From positions 888,501-952,500 of the forward strand of contig OX638133.1 of NCBI GenBank assembly GCA_951804985.1: DNA of 64,000 nt. Reading direction: 5' to 3'. The notes under the pieces were generated by a model. That model ran no database searches. It was not told the DNA's origin and saw nothing but the letters and a program-made list of their open reading frames with translations. Made by a program: the position numbers and the translations under genes. The DNA comes from Dryomyza anilis (lineage: Eukaryota; Arthropoda; Insecta; Diptera; Dryomyzidae). This document shows, one piece after another, positions 39,586-53,420 of this stretch; positions within the stretch are counted from its first letter, which is position 1; every line of letters starts with the position of its first letter.

Positions 39586-40659
39586 TAGAAACGCCACACA
39601 ATCGACGTGTGTCAGCCGTTTGTCGGGTGTCGGCTCATAAGTTTGCAACGATTTTGTTTGATGGTCTCGGTCGCCACTCCCAAGATGGTCGGTCGGTCCA
39701 GCAGCCACGCGATCCAACGATCGCACAGCAGATTGGCAGATGTTTGGAGCCAACGTTTCTAATGGTTCTAATGGTCAACAGCGGCCAGCTGGACGAATGG
39801 CTGAGTTTAATTGTTACGAAATTAAAAGATGAATTTGCTAAATGTTCTTTTTGCGATTATATAAAATTTATACAAGTTATTGTTATTGCCTTTGGCCAGC
39901 CGCCAGGCATAAGACTTAAGAATTCAATTATTTTCAAAATGCGATGATCGCGCATAAATTTTAATGTTTTTTTTACAATAATTTTGACTGGTCAAAAGTA
40001 AGATTTTTCAAGGTTTTCAAGTTTATGCTTTGCACCACTTTGTGCTGGTATTACAGACGGCTTAGAAACACACTCCATTTGAAGACGATCGACATGCGAT
40101 TGATCGAACGGTGATTTCCGCAACTTTTTATATGAGGCGAGACTACAATTTCGAGCACTTAAAAAAAATGTAATTTGCATATAAAACTATGTAATTTATT
40201 TCTTTTGTCATCGTTGTAGAAATTAAGTTAACCAAATATTTTGTATGCTATTTAATCTTTTATTTTTTAAGTCTATGGCTTTATATAATAGAAAAACACT
40301 TCAAAAATGCCAAAACCTCTATGTCAAAAATACACCTCATCGATCAGAAAATTTCAGATCATCAGACACAACATACGGAAAGTATCAGGCGGGCAACAGG
40401 CAGACAAGCACATCAGCTTTAAAGTAGGAAAACGACAGATTTTCGCCATATTTCGGCAGTCAAAGTAGACGTTTTCCTGTTGTCTACGAGAGAGCCGACA
40501 GATGGCACACAACGGCAGATATATGGAATGTTAAGGCAGAGTATGGCACCTAAATATTTTGAGCAAAAAACTTTTGTTACGAATATAAGCATAGATTACT
40601 TCTCTGCCGACAACTATTTCAAATATAATTCCAATTATTCCATATATCTGTGTGTTTGC

Positions 40660-41285
40660 CATTAATATACCCGAAATATTCCTGAAAAATACCATGCGTT
40701 TTGTGTAGGATTTATTTTAAAAGATTTTAAGCAGTGAAATGCGATGTTTGTACCAAAAGATGCATATTTTCTGCCCGTACCCTAAATTCGCCCTGAATTT
40801 TCCTTTAAATTTCTACAAAATTTAATAACCTGCCAGACACTTGCCACAACCTTTCAATTATATGTGAGTTGGTCGGAAATATGCTCGAAATATTTCTGAA
40901 AAATGCCAAAAATGTTGTCACGGGAAAACTACATGCTGTACTCTGTTAAAATCTGTCATAACACTGCCTGTTACCTGCCATATATTTTATATTGTTTTTG
41001 ATGAACAAATTATTGAAATATTCCCGAAATATTTCTGAAAAATGTCAAAAATATAGTCACGGAAAAACTACATGCTTACTCTGCTAAAAATCTGCAACAA
41101 ATCTGCCTGTTACCTGCCATATATTTGGTATTGTTTTTGGTGAACAGATTATTGAAATATTTCTGAAAAATGCCAAAAATATTGTCACGGGAAAACTACA
41201 TGCTGTACTCTGCTAAAAATCTGCCAGAAATCTGTCATAATACTGCCTGTTACCTGCCATATATATTGTCTTCTTTTTGTTAAAA
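40660..41285 (+). repeat. Tandem array, about 130-140-bp unit
   Basis: Three clear units share CGAAATATTTCTGAAAAATG, a CACGGGAAAACTACATGCT block (starting near 40920, 41059 and 41187) and CTGCCTGTTACCTGCCATAT, with a degraded unit upstream. Similar words occur at 12445-12600, 22205-22260 and 52060-52390, so it appears to belong to a dispersed family. Its ends could not be defined. Confidence 0.7.
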
Positions 41286-42299
41286 AATTATTGAAATTTT
41301 AAAAATGTATTTGGCGTGTTTTATTTTTATAGCGACACTAAAATGTTGTTTTATAATCCTAAAAAATAAGTTGTCGTATTGTGTTGCAAGTTTTTGCGAA
41401 ATACAACACAAAACAATGTTGATCTGGCATCACAAAAGCACAACGCGACTCGACTCGAGTTGACGCGACTCGAATTCGGCGATTAATCGCTTTCGTTATT
41501 ATTTCCACACGAAAAATCATGCAAAACACTAATAAGATTTTCTTTGATTGTTGTAAAACAACTAAGCAAATAACAAACAAAAAAAGAAAAATCGCTCAAC
41601 GTAAGCATCCAACTGAATTTGCATCCATTGTAGTCGCAGTCGCGTCCATCCGATTTCGTGACGCGATTTTGTGCTTTTGTGAAATTTTCTGCCTTTAGAT
41701 ATTTTTTACATTTTGTTTGTTTGTTTTTGGTCAAAGAAAAGCAAGCAGTCAACAACGAACGGACTAAAACGGGACAAAATTGCAATCAAAACTCGAGCAA
41801 ACGTGCCGGTTGCCAAAATCACGCTTTCAGCCAAGTTAGCGGTGATCGAGAGTCGCCGTGGCGATCGTGCAGCGATTTGGCAACCAAACGACGACGTATT
41901 GTTGTCGTTCTGTAGTTGGTTTGTTCTCTTGCAGCGACTAATTGTAGCCGCGGGCGGTCAAAAGTCAATTCATCAGCAGCACGCAATGCAATGCATTGCT
42001 GCGGCTCCGGCTGCTTCTTTTAACTCTGCGCGCGCGCAAGATCGCGAATTTGCATGCGACACGCAGCAACAGTTGCTGTCGCCGTGGGGCCAGCTGGCAA
42101 CAGCAACAACCGATTGGTCAGGGGCAAAAGTTTCGTTTGCGATCGTTCCGACACCATCATGTAAAATTATTGCTGATCGCGCTGTTGTCGATTGTAACGG
42201 AATGTGACGCGCGCGAATCAAAAATGCGCGATACAAATACTCAGAATGGAGAAATATAATGCGCCACGGCTTTGACGTTTCAGTTCCATCAACCATTTT

Positions 42300-42740
42300 G
42301 CAGAAATTTCGTTTTAACCGAATTAACTTGGTTGCTACAACAAACTTTTCCAGCTAACAACCTCATGTCAAAAAAATAAGTTTTCTGTGTATGACAAAAT
42401 GCGTTCGAATGCACATAATACATTTAAGATCTGGAGCAAGTGTTCGAAAACTAGTTTAAATTTAACAATAGAAACCAACAACCAAGTTCTCTAAACCGTT
42501 AAATCGTTTCATATAACTAAAAGTTAAAGGGTTGTAGTTTAAACTACCTTCAAATTAGAAGTATTTTCAAATAGTTTGGTGCGTCTTAGTGTGTTTCAAC
42601 GGAAAAAAGCAGTTTCATCAAAAAATTAGTATAAATTTCGTTTTAACCGTATGATTTGGTTGTTACAACTAATATTTTACATATTACAAACTCATGCCAC
42701 AGCACATTTTTGCTGTGTATGTCAAAATGCGTATGAACTA
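42300..42740 (+). repeat. Direct repeat, two diverged copies about 330 bp apart
   Basis: The stretch 42303-42412 resembles 42634-42740. Both have AAATTTCGTTTTAACCG, TTGGTTG(C/T)TACAACNAA and CTGTGTATG(A/T)CAAAATGCGT. Related words are seen near 45400 and 46185. Not coding. Confidence 0.6.
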
Positions 42741-45125
42741 CAAAAAGAACACAACAGGAAGTGTTTAAAAATGTCCTCTATTTGAGATAAATTTCAATTT
42801 TTATGAAAAAAAAAAAATACCTACATTGCCATAAATTCTAATTCGATAAAGTCTACCACTTGAATTCCGGCCAGACAATCTTTTTTGTTTGTTCGGTTTT
42901 TCTTTTTTGACATTTCTGTTATTTTGTCATGTTGAGAGAAGAAAACTCTGCCGATTGAGTCGATAAACACCAAAAGATCGTCGTCGTTGTCTGCTGACCG
43001 ACCGTTGGCATTATTTAGAACAAGACTTTCTCTTTGTCTGCGATCATGAATGTGATCGTGATCGGTTCTTGTCTGTGCGACCGTGTCAGGCTCAGACTCT
43101 GGCTCAGTCGCAGGCTATGTTGTCATGGTGACTCTTGCGCTCGGTTCGGCTTACTCGACGCGACGCAACGCGACTCGATCTTCTTTGTTACCCGCTGACT
43201 TTGACAGGCGGCGAGTGAAAAGCGATTGTTCATTCTTTCGCTTTTTCACATTGCAGCTGGCTTCTGCTTCTGGGGCTGACTGACTTCTATTTTTCTCTTC
43301 AGTTGGCGCTTTTTCCATTTCAGCCCAAGTGATGTGTGAACGGGAAAGTTTGCGGTCAAAAGTGATCGTAAATGAAAATTGCAATTGATCTATTATAGCG
43401 ATCGCGAGTAAGCTATTCTATTACTCTGCGGGCACAACGAACGATTCTACTTTCATTTCCTTAAAATTGATCGTGTTGCTTGCGCACGATCGCATTCTTC
43501 GTCTTCTGCATTTGCATCCAACGGTTGCAACTGCAACAGTTGCTGCCTAACATTGTTGCTGCCGTTTGTTATAGTTGCTGATATTTGCACATGATCAGAA
43601 TGATTGATGATCAATCAGCCGAACGAACGATCGAACGAAGGAACGATCACTAATGAAAAGCGGTGCGGTGTAACTGTTATTGGTACGCAAGGTCGTTCGC
43701 ATGTTGGTCAAGTGTTGCCGATGTTCTTGCTTTTCTTTGTTGCTAGTTGCGGATCCTATTTGATGTACATTCGAGTGGAGATAATATAAAGTCTTATAAG
43801 GTTTTTTGTTTATATTTTCGAAAAAAAGAAATTTTGTCCATAAGTTTTTTTTGTGAAAAACTTTGTTCAACACTACAATAATTTTTTTTTAATTCAACAT
43901 TTTTAAAGGCAGTTTTGATGATGAGTTCATAAAATAATTTTGAAATCTCTTTATCGATATAGATTATTAAAAAACTATCTCATTCTCGAATCTCGTCTAC
44001 CTATGTAATATCGTTCTCGATGTCGCATTGAATTATGAAAGAAGATCAACTGAGATTTTGACCGTATTCAAAATAGTAATGCGGACGAGCATGTTTTATC
44101 TGGATCTTGAATATTAAATCGAATTTAAAATAAAGTGAAAGGGTCGAGAACGATCGGGATTTGAGATGAATTTTTTAATCTCGTTATTTTTCTTGAAAAT
44201 TTTCAAATCACGTTCTAGATCTCTATAAATTACTCTACTCAGAACGATATCAAGCAAGAAAGCTCCAAAATGTTCTCGTCTCATCGCTATCTCTAATTTT
44301 AACTGACCCCTTTTTGTTCTCGTGACTAGTTCATAAAAGTGACGAATATTATGTATCAAGTGTTATGCGTTGGTTTTAAATGGTATAATTGTGTAGTAAG
44401 TAATTAAAGAATTTAAATTATTTTATAAATGACAACAAAAAATCAAGGCTTTTTTTCCCCCAGAAGTAAATTAAAAACTATCGCCAAGTTGCGTGCCTGA
44501 CAAATTCTCATTAATTAATCATCACTCACAATTTATTGAACCATGCCGCGCATAAAATTGTAGTTAATTCTTTATTTTAAAAAAAAATAAAGTAAAAATG
44601 TTATGGATTTCACATCGTTTATCACTCAAATTGAGTTGATTTTTCATGCATATTAAATTCACGTTCGACATTTTTATGAGCTGCTCCAAAAAACCTGCTG
44701 CGGCAGCAGTTTTTTTTTTGTTTTATTACGACGCGTATGCGGTGAGAACGGAGCCACATTGGCTGTGATTAATTTGCAGAAATCATGCTAATAAGATATG
44801 CAAAGAAGCCACAGCAGCAGGTAGCAGTAGAAACATCGATGGCATTAGAGAAGGAGGTGGCAGCCGCCGGTAGTAGGCGCCGGCGTTTTGCAACCTACTA
44901 CAAACGACATTTTAAGGCAGCTGCATCCGTGTCATGTTGCGGCAACTTTTGACAGTTACACAGAATAGAAAAAATCAATAACAATTTTAATAAGATAAAA
45001 ATAAATAAAAATATATAATATAAAAAAATATATAAAAAAGTAGTCAAAAAATATGGCAGCACTATTTGTTAACCTTTTGTAGAGACATTTTTTCTGGATC
45101 CCGACATAAATATTTTGAACTTACA

Positions 45126-45562
45126 CTATTCACCGATATTTTAAAGTAAATCCAATGAAATTCGGGTCCAACGCAGAAAATAAAATTTCAAAGATATACC
45201 TACACACTGAACAGAAACAACTTATTTCTCCACCAACATTTTTGTTCGGTTATCTCAACTTCTAAGTCGGTACATCGGTTAGGCAACACTAAAAGGATTG
45301 TAGTTTGAACTACAACCAAAGTGTTTTTATGAGTATATTATACATTTTTCACTTCCTGACCGATTATGAAAATTACTTGAATCATTTTGTAGAAATTTCA
45401 GTTTAACCAAATATAGTTTGTTTATATAACTAACTTCTTAGATCTCCAGAGGATTTATTTTAGATATCTATATGAATATTTTGGTCTTCAAATGTTCACC
45501 GATATTTTAAAGTAAACCCAATAAAATTCGCGTCCAACGCAGAAAATATAATTTCAAAGTAG
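45126..45562 (+). repeat. Direct repeat pair (45126-45200 and 45487-45562)
   Basis: The shared sequence includes TTCACCGATATTTTAAAGTAAA, CCAAT(G/A)AAATTCG and GTCCAACGCAGAAAAT(A). The copies are about 370 bp apart and about 90% alike by eye. Family unknown. Confidence 0.65.
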
Positions 45563-46389
45563 GAATGTAGGAATAACATACAGATTATAAATATTTTCGG
45601 TTCTCTCAATTGTTAAAATAGTTCTATTCGCGCCGAGAACGTAAAGTTAATATCGTCTGATGTGAACGCCGCATTATACCAACAAAAGGCGAATCATTAG
45701 AGTGGTTGGCAACTCTGCCCAAAAAGTCTCCAACGCATGACAGGCACACGCATACACTCGCATAGATGAGCGAAAGAACAAATGTCAAAGGTGACATTTG
45801 AATCGTGGTGCGATTAGACACTCACTTCACTTTTAACATCTGCAGCAGTACAACGTTCACCTTTGAACGACGTAGAATTACTTAAAACTAAGAACTTAAA
45901 ATTAACTTAGAAATAAATATTATAACGTTTGAACTTAAACCTAAAACAACCACGCGTTTTTATTGAACTTTCACATTCTCTCAAAAAAGACAAAGTAGTG
46001 TCTCAAGGAGACAAATCATTTTTGCATTGTTTCATCGGTGCCCATTGGCAACAAGAACTGCAAAGCAGCGAAGAGCAACCAAATAGGCTCCAGATAGCAG
46101 CAGCAACAAGTGAAGTCACCCGTGTCCCAAGTGGACAGGTTCAAATAGCCAAAACTATCAAGAGTTGTAGTTTCTATCATTTTTTAATTTGGTTGTTGCA
46201 ACTAACTTTTTCGATATTTTAAGATATATCAAATTAAATCTCCTGTTATTTACTTTATGAGTCCTAAATAGAATCACACGATTGATGCACAGCATCAACA
46301 ATCAACACAATTTTGTCGAATCTCAATAAATGAAGGGAAATTTCCTGTTGGCGCAATTTTGTATCTATTTAAAATTTTAATTTTTGTGT

Positions 46390-46510
46390 CAGTTTCAATA
46401 CAAAAATTGAAAAAGCATCAACAAAATTGCATCAATTTTTGTGTTGACTACTCGAGTATCAACAACATACATCAATTTTTGTGTTGATGATAACTGTATT
46501 GTATTGATTA
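46390..46510 (+). repeat. CATCAATTTTTGTGTTGA short repeats
   Basis: GCATCAATTTTTGTGTTGAC and ACATCAATTTTTGTGTTGAT are separated by about 35 bases and followed by related words, directly upstream of the 108-bp MITE at 46537. Confidence 0.55.
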
Positions 46511-46536
46511 TAACTTGATACAATTTAGTCAATTTA

Positions 46537-46644
46537 CGGTCGTTTTCACCATCTTCGGTTAAGCAATAACTGTCACTTAAACTTAGAGTTATCCGTAGAA
46601 TATATGGAATTGAAACACTTAACTGGATATTGTGAAAACGGCAC
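46537..46644 (+). mobile_element. 108-bp MITE copy 3, TTA target duplication
   Basis: The ends are CGGTCGTTTTCACC and GTGAAAACGGCAC, flanked by TTA (46534-46536 and 46645-46647). Length and interior match the copies at 2001 and 4862, including CATCTTCGGTTAA and TAGAATATATGGAATTGAAA. Non-coding, Harbinger-type by its TWA duplication. Confidence 0.85.
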
Positions 46645-49600
46645 TTAGTGTGATTTAGTGTGATTCGAGCTTAAGATTAAAGTCAAATTCGAATTTTCGA
46701 TTTATCGGCATTTTGTTTCATTTGCGGCGCCATTTTGTTTTACATCGAATCACGCAAAAATTCCTACGCATTCTATCGAATCAGGAAGTAACAATTGCTG
46801 TCTGTCAAAAACTCAGCAACATGTGCGGTCGACTTCCTCGTTCTTGAAAGAGGAAACAACCAAATCAAAACTATTGATTGAAGAATTATGTACAAGTAAA
46901 GAACGACAATACCAAAAGTCAGCAACATGTTTGTCAACAACTTAACGCTTAATTATGATTAATTGTGACGCAGCATGAGCTGTCTAAAATTTGTGCAAGT
47001 CACATCACCAGCACAAAGCACATTAATCCCGACACAAGGTCCTTTTTGTGGACAAAGTGTTGATACCATGTTAAGTGTTTTTTTTTGTATAGCTTTAAGT
47101 TTCACTGCAACTGTTGCTGCATTGCGACACATACTAATTTGTGTTGCTGACAGCTGTTGGCAACAATAACAAAACAAAAAAAAAAACTACAGCATTTACT
47201 GCCTCAATTACTGCAGCCTTTTGTGCTGCTGTGCGCTTAGCATTCATTTGATTTCAATGCGCAGCAACAGCAATAATTGCCGACCAACAACAATTGCAAT
47301 CGGCAGCAACGTAATCAAGAAATAATTGTACGTTCAGCAGATGCTTCGAAGCGTGCATGCAGCAGCAGCAACAGTGTTGCCAACTGTTGCGTCTTATGAA
47401 AGTCAAAACTTATGAAAGTGCCATCAATTGTTGCTATTGCTGCTTGCTCCAGCCAGCAGCAATCAAATCTAAAAATGAAAACCAAGCGACACATATAAAC
47501 CGCAATTAAATCGAAGCCACAAATGACCACGCTGTTTTGCAGCAGTGGCCACCAAAAAATCTGTAAAACCTACAGCAACCTCAACGACAGCTGTTGCCGA
47601 GGTCTTCAAATTTTGCATTACAAGTTTTAGCAGTATCTACGCTGTTACCTGCGAAAAGTCTGAGGTATGCAGAACGAAAATTGCTGCTGTGCCCGAATAT
47701 TGCCGTGGGTCTTAATGCACAGCACCAAAAAGAAGAAGAATTAAAAAGAACCATAAAATCAATGAAAAAAATGGCTACCGAATTACGCGTGGAGTCATTA
47801 CGTAAAAGAGAAATCGATGGGTGGAAAAATGACGAAAACACAGCATAAGAACATTGTAGAATGAAACAGCAGAAAAGTTTGGAACTAATTGAGTAATTTT
47901 TATAATGTGTCTTTCAAGAATTTCTAATCGATTCTGCGTCTCGAATGCCAAGTTATTCCTAATGACGTCGTGAAAAAGCTAAAATGTTTAGAACAGAGAC
48001 AACCGCAACAAACAAAAAACCTCTTCTTGTAATTTTTATAAAGTAATATTTCGCGGAACGACTGATTTGTCTACTGCAATCACTTCTGTAGCGATAAATC
48101 GAACTCAACAACAAACTCTAGTCAGGAGTTCAATTAATAGCTCTTTTGCAAGTGCCACAACAAACACATGCGAATAGAACAACACACATCCGAGCTTGCG
48201 ATCACGTTTTTTTTTTGGAAATACAGTGTTGTTGTACACAAAAAGTATTTGTTGCGGGTGGATTTATAAATTAGTCCCTACGACTTGAATAAAAACTAAA
48301 TGTTAACTAAAAAAAAAGGATTTTTTTGAATCCCATTTTGAATGTATCTAAATTAGAAATTTGAAAAGTAAGTCATGCATCTTTAAATTAGTTCATTAGT
48401 TTTCTATATTGCTGCTACTCTTTTTTTGAGGTCACAAGCAACAGCAAAACTATAATGGCCGGCCGTCTATAACTAAATCTATGCAAGCCCCGTCGCAATT
48501 ACCTGGCAACAAATCACTTGAACGTGGCAGCTATAATTGTTCCATTTATAATAATAACGTCATTTCTCTGGCACTTGGAACTCCCCGTTGTTTGCCTGGC
48601 TATACGCTGTTTGCTTGTATCCTTAACCTCAACCTTCGTCCATTCACATGAACCCCAAGTGGGTCATGCTCCATTTGCTCCACTTACTCTAGGCACACAA
48701 TTAATCGTCGTGGCCAACACACTGGCTATAAATTCAAACTTAATCTGTTGACCATCGCCGTCCGAACAACGTCCTCGTTTTAGCCACAGTTGTCTTCATC
48801 AACGCTGCGTTCATAAATCACAGATTAAGTCGATGTTTGTTGGAACTGCATAAATTTTCAAAAAACTCTAAAAATGTAGAAAAATTGATAGAAAACATGG
48901 CACATACCACAATGGGATGCCTTCATATACCACCGTAAGGTCTCAGTAGACTCAGACTGGACGCATAATTTATGTGGCTCGCATCCTTGACTCCAACGAC
49001 GTAATCCATTTCTCAACTTTCAAAAGTGTTCTCACAGCCATATCATATTTTGTAGACTTCTGTGTCCGTTTCTTGCTGTTATTATTTGATTACATTATTT
49101 GCCAATTACCATAGAGACCTCCGCCACGGACAGACGCGCCGAGGGGGCTTTCAACGAACCGACTACGACTATGGGTCAGACGGTACCGCATATTTTGCGG
49201 TCACTCTGTCGAACGTTTCATTTGGCTGGTGATCGGTTGCAGGATCGTTTGGACGGATTTTCAGTTGTTGCCGTCGGGAACACTCGCCGTCATTGGGCTG
49301 CCACTTAGCAATATGAATTATTGTCGAATTCCGCATGGGTGGAGGGGGCACCAAGGCTACTTTTAGACGTTGCACAATATGATAATAGTTGCTATTTGTC
49401 CAACGGCAACACAGTAATAGGAACAGCACGAGTGGTTCCTTGGCACAGCGACCAATTGACCCAGTCCGCATGGTATTGGCCAGCGTGCAATTGGGCGTGG
49501 CGGGGGCGCATACAGAGAAAGTAGGCTGAGAAGCTACTTGCAACACACGTGCAGCATGTGCAAAATGTTGCTGTCAACTGTTTACAGCAGCAGCAATTAT

Positions 49601-52600
49601 TTCTCAAGCAAAACGTTTAAAACGATCGACTGAACTACGCTCGTTTAGAATTATTCTATAATAGAACAGTTGCCATTAATTTAGGCGATTGCAACAGTTT
49701 TATCGACCGTTCGTTCGTTCGTTTGTTCGATCCATCGGTCTCTTGCGAAATGCTTCAATTAGCCAAGCAGCAGTATCGAGAATTAATGGCTTCCCTCGGG
49801 CTAAACGGGCTGCCATGGTTCTTAATTTAACAATTTAACAACCCGTCGGTCCGTATAGAACAGAAAAGTGATTGTTCGTGCGCCGTTTGATCGATTGAAA
49901 GGCAAATAATAGATCGTGGTCATAAAACACAACATTAATTCGATGGCGCTGCGATAAATAAGCGGCGCATATACGAAATGTAGTGCAAATAATGGTTATT
50001 TCGAAAATATAAAAAGATTTGTAAAGACAGATTTGGGTGATCGAGCTACTTAACGTTATCTGGCAGATCAGATCAATTGGGAACGAAAACGAGCTCATAT
50101 TTCGAAATAAATATTAACAGATTATACGCTGTTATAGTCTTCACTAGATTCCCGAAAATTGCTAAAAATCGTTACCTCAAAATAAACAACTTTTAAAATT
50201 GAAGAGCTAGATAAATGAAACTTATAACTTAGATTACTAATATACCTACGCTGTATGTGCGAAAAAATTGGCGAGATCGGTCCATGGTGACCTATGATCC
50301 GACCACTTATGTTCAAATACCACATATAAAATGTACATATAAAGATCAATTTTTATGTATACGTGCTTAGGTAAACTTTGTTGGTCAAATATATATTGAC
50401 ATCATGTTCAAATACATGATAATAATGTTTTCCGACGAAAAGACTTGTGGTTCACAAAAAAAAAAAATCGAAATTCGGTACACCTACCCATTTGTAAATA
50501 TGGGTATCAAATGAATGGAAATTCTTCAGCGATTGAATGTTTGTAGTTATTTTCAGGATTCGTATACCCTGGTTACCTATATATCACTTTGAATGGTAAC
50601 CATACATATGTGTAGGGTATTTATAGTCGGCTTAGACCGACTATAATTTTGATAATCCTAACTATCATAATTACACCTACTTTAAAATTTCCCATGTGAT
50701 CTAACCTTCCCAACTGGTTTGGCATTGTACTTTGTTTTGCTATATCTGTCTGTAAGTAAAGTAATATAAATTCAGTTCAGTTTTTAACAATAATTCTTAA
50801 TATGTTTCTTAAAATCAAGATATTTTCTGTTTAGCTGCACAAAATTCCGTTTACTTCTTGATTCTTTTTGGATTTTAGAAGGATGTATTTTAGAAGGATG
50901 GCATACTAAAAACATTTTTTTTGGCTTACATATATGTTTATTGCTGTATAAAACAATCGATAACTCGGAAAATTATCGAATAATCGAAAATCCGATTATT
51001 TATAATGTTTTTTTCGCAAACAGTTCTACATGATTGCATACTCTAAATATTCTTTTGATATATTCTAAATTTCGACTCCAAGTACAATTTTCAATGTAAA
51101 CAAATTTTGCATATCTTATTTTTGTCCCTAATAAACAATCCTAGGGTGTGAGAATACTAAAAATAGAAAAAAGCGTCAAATAACTGACACCCTAATATGT
51201 AGTTATTAATTTTCGCCTATATTTATATATTTCACTAATTCTGATACATTTCTTTCTACCTACCATTTTTTAATTTTTGAAATTATGTATTTAGTTATTC
51301 AACGGTCAAGAGCAGTTCGATTTGCTCGTATGGTCAGTCCGACCCCCCTACTCCTGCCGAATTATTTCTGCGATCGCACTTAATTGGGGGGTCTTAACTG
51401 CGCTATCATTATTCAAGACTATTTACAAAAAAAAAAAAAAAAAAAGCTTTAAAAATAACGAAATTATTTAATAATAGATCCGGGATCCGTTGGCTATGTT
51501 GCAATCATTGCGTTGCTGATCTCACCGGTTGATCTTATTTTTTTTTATAACCATGCTATGCGCCATTTAAACAGTAAATCACACACTTTCGCTTTTGAGG
51601 GGCATTTGTGATGCGCTGTGATCGATAATCAGTCGGATAAGTGGGGCTGCTTGTTACAACTAAGACTGCTACTACTGCCATTGTTGTTTTTGTTGTTGTG
51701 GGTGATCGTCATATGACTATTGTTTTATTCCGCACTAATTTCACTTAATGATCACTTTGAGCCAAGCAGAGCCAACAAATTGCGCACCTCAGACTGACAA
51801 CGTTGTCAGTTCAAGTGGTCTGAGTTGTGACGATCATTCGGTGTTTTGTGTGTGGGTTACATTCGCAGATCATCTTTTGCTGCGGTAATGATTGAGTGTA
51901 AGTGATTTTTGTTTTTGTAGAAAAACAAACAAAATTGTAAAAACTTGGTGAAATTTTTAATATGTTATAATTTAAAACTGTTTAATGCGATTTTCGAATA
52001 TTGCTAAAAACGGTTTTTTAGTTTTTGATGTTTACGATATTTGGCTACTTACCCGCGACAGAATTGTTGGCATTTTTCTGGAATATTTTGTGGAATTTTT
52101 AATTTGTAGGTAGCTTTCTTTCTAAATTGTTATGGGCCTACCAGAATTTGTATTGCGTGTTACAAAAATGTTGGCATTTTTAAGGAATACTTCGTACATA
52201 CTTCTGGACAACACACAGATAAGTGCAATATTTTGGGAATTGTCTATTTTTAATGACAGATTCACGGCATATTTTAGAATCGATCAGAAAATAGACAGCT
52301 GTTGATAAAAACTAGGCCTTTGTCTGCTTAAAATCTTTCGAAACAATGTCTCTAAACAGCTTTGACCATACCAAAAATTTTGTCTGTGGTAGATATCGAT
52401 ATTCTAATTCTCATTCGTTATGATCTATAATGATCGTCATATATTTCGTTGTTCAAATATGCTAAAATAATAGTTATGATCATCTCTGGCAATGTATTGT
52501 AATTTGTAAACGATCACTGTTGATCTTACAAGTGATATTTATGCTAATCCGAGACACGTTCTTGTGTTAAGTGATTCTGATGAAGTGCTACACAGGCACC

Positions 52601-53149
52601 GCGCATTTTTCTGTGTAGAGTAATAATATCTGTTGTAGATCGCATTCACTGATCGCATTAGAAAACGTGTTGCGATCGTTAATTTCATAAAGTTCTAAGC
52701 GATCGTCATGCATATCGCATCGCGTAGCATCACATCATCGTGCATAAGATTACCGCACACTTGACCCTAAAGAGCACCGTTATTGAGTTGTGGTGTCATC
52801 CGCATGCCGCATGTTACCAAAAGCAGATCAGCGCTGCGAGCCATAAACATGCCACAACCAACTGATCATGGTCAGGATGATGATGATGACGCATTAATCA
52901 CTGCTTGTCATGCCATAATAGCTGCGATAAATTCCAGTTAGAATCGAATCGATCGAACGCAACACATTTGATGAGCTGATGACGCGGGAGGCTGGGAAAA
53001 GAAATTAGAAAAAAGTAAAATAACTATGGAAAACTCTGCGCTTAATTGAAAGTTCGCTGAACCGCAGGCGAAGACGCACTGTTCATGCTGATCGCCGATC
53101 GCACTAAACGTCATTAAACGATCATTGGCGTTGACAGCGATCTTGCGCA

Positions 53150-53420
53150 GAGTAGCTAACGGTAACGGTGCGTTGTTGCGTGCGTCTCTGCTTTCAACCA
53201 GTCAATGCGTCCTCATTCAATGCGTCCGTCAGACATTCGTTTCTCGTCGTACGTGCTTTTTCGTTAGAGTTTTTTCAACGGTGGTTCCACGATCGCCGAT
53301 TTAAAAAATGTGCTTTATTTTTAATTAAAACCTGCGGTTCTTCCGCACGTAGTCAGTCACTTGGTTCGTTTGGTTTTAATTCAAATGCAGCTCGTATCTG
53401 AGAATATTGCTGTCAATTTA
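53150..53420 (+). promoter_or_regulatory. Possible alternative promoter or 5' UTR upstream of exon 2
   Basis: A GC-richer stretch lies 300-550 bases upstream of exon 2, with runs of GTCAGAC- and GTCAGTC-like Inr matches (near 53228 and 53353). Exon 2 has an internal ATG at 53722, two codons in. A transcript starting here, spliced or not to 53716, could give a shorter protein lacking the polyQ N-terminus. No DPE or TATA box at the right distance was found, so this is inference from position and composition only. Confidence 0.2.

Noticed and set aside
39510..39947. 145-codon plus-strand open frame
   Set aside because: Its start is a 20-bp minisatellite (ATCGCACC units) and the rest shows no domain.
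41713..42207. 164-codon plus-strand open frame in a GC-richer island
   Set aside because: Overlapping frames are open on both strands, there is no motif and no convincing splice sites. The island may be regulatory or untranslated.
49169..49546. 125-codon minus-strand open frame
   Set aside because: Frames on both strands are open because of local GC-rich sequence; no domain or splice evidence.
50565..50655. TATACCCTGG...AGGGTATTTATAGTCGGC region, suspected mariner-like end
   Set aside because: A similar TATACCCTG word occurs at 63330, but no matching pair of ends or TA duplication could be defined.
51330..51410. GACCCCCCTA...GGGGGGTC inverted repeat
   Set aside because: Only short arms with a long spacer, no target duplication and no sibling copy in the window.
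53168..53401. 77-codon open frame just upstream of exon 2
   Set aside because: No donor/acceptor pairing in phase with exon 2 could be supported; kept only as a possible promoter or 5' UTR region.
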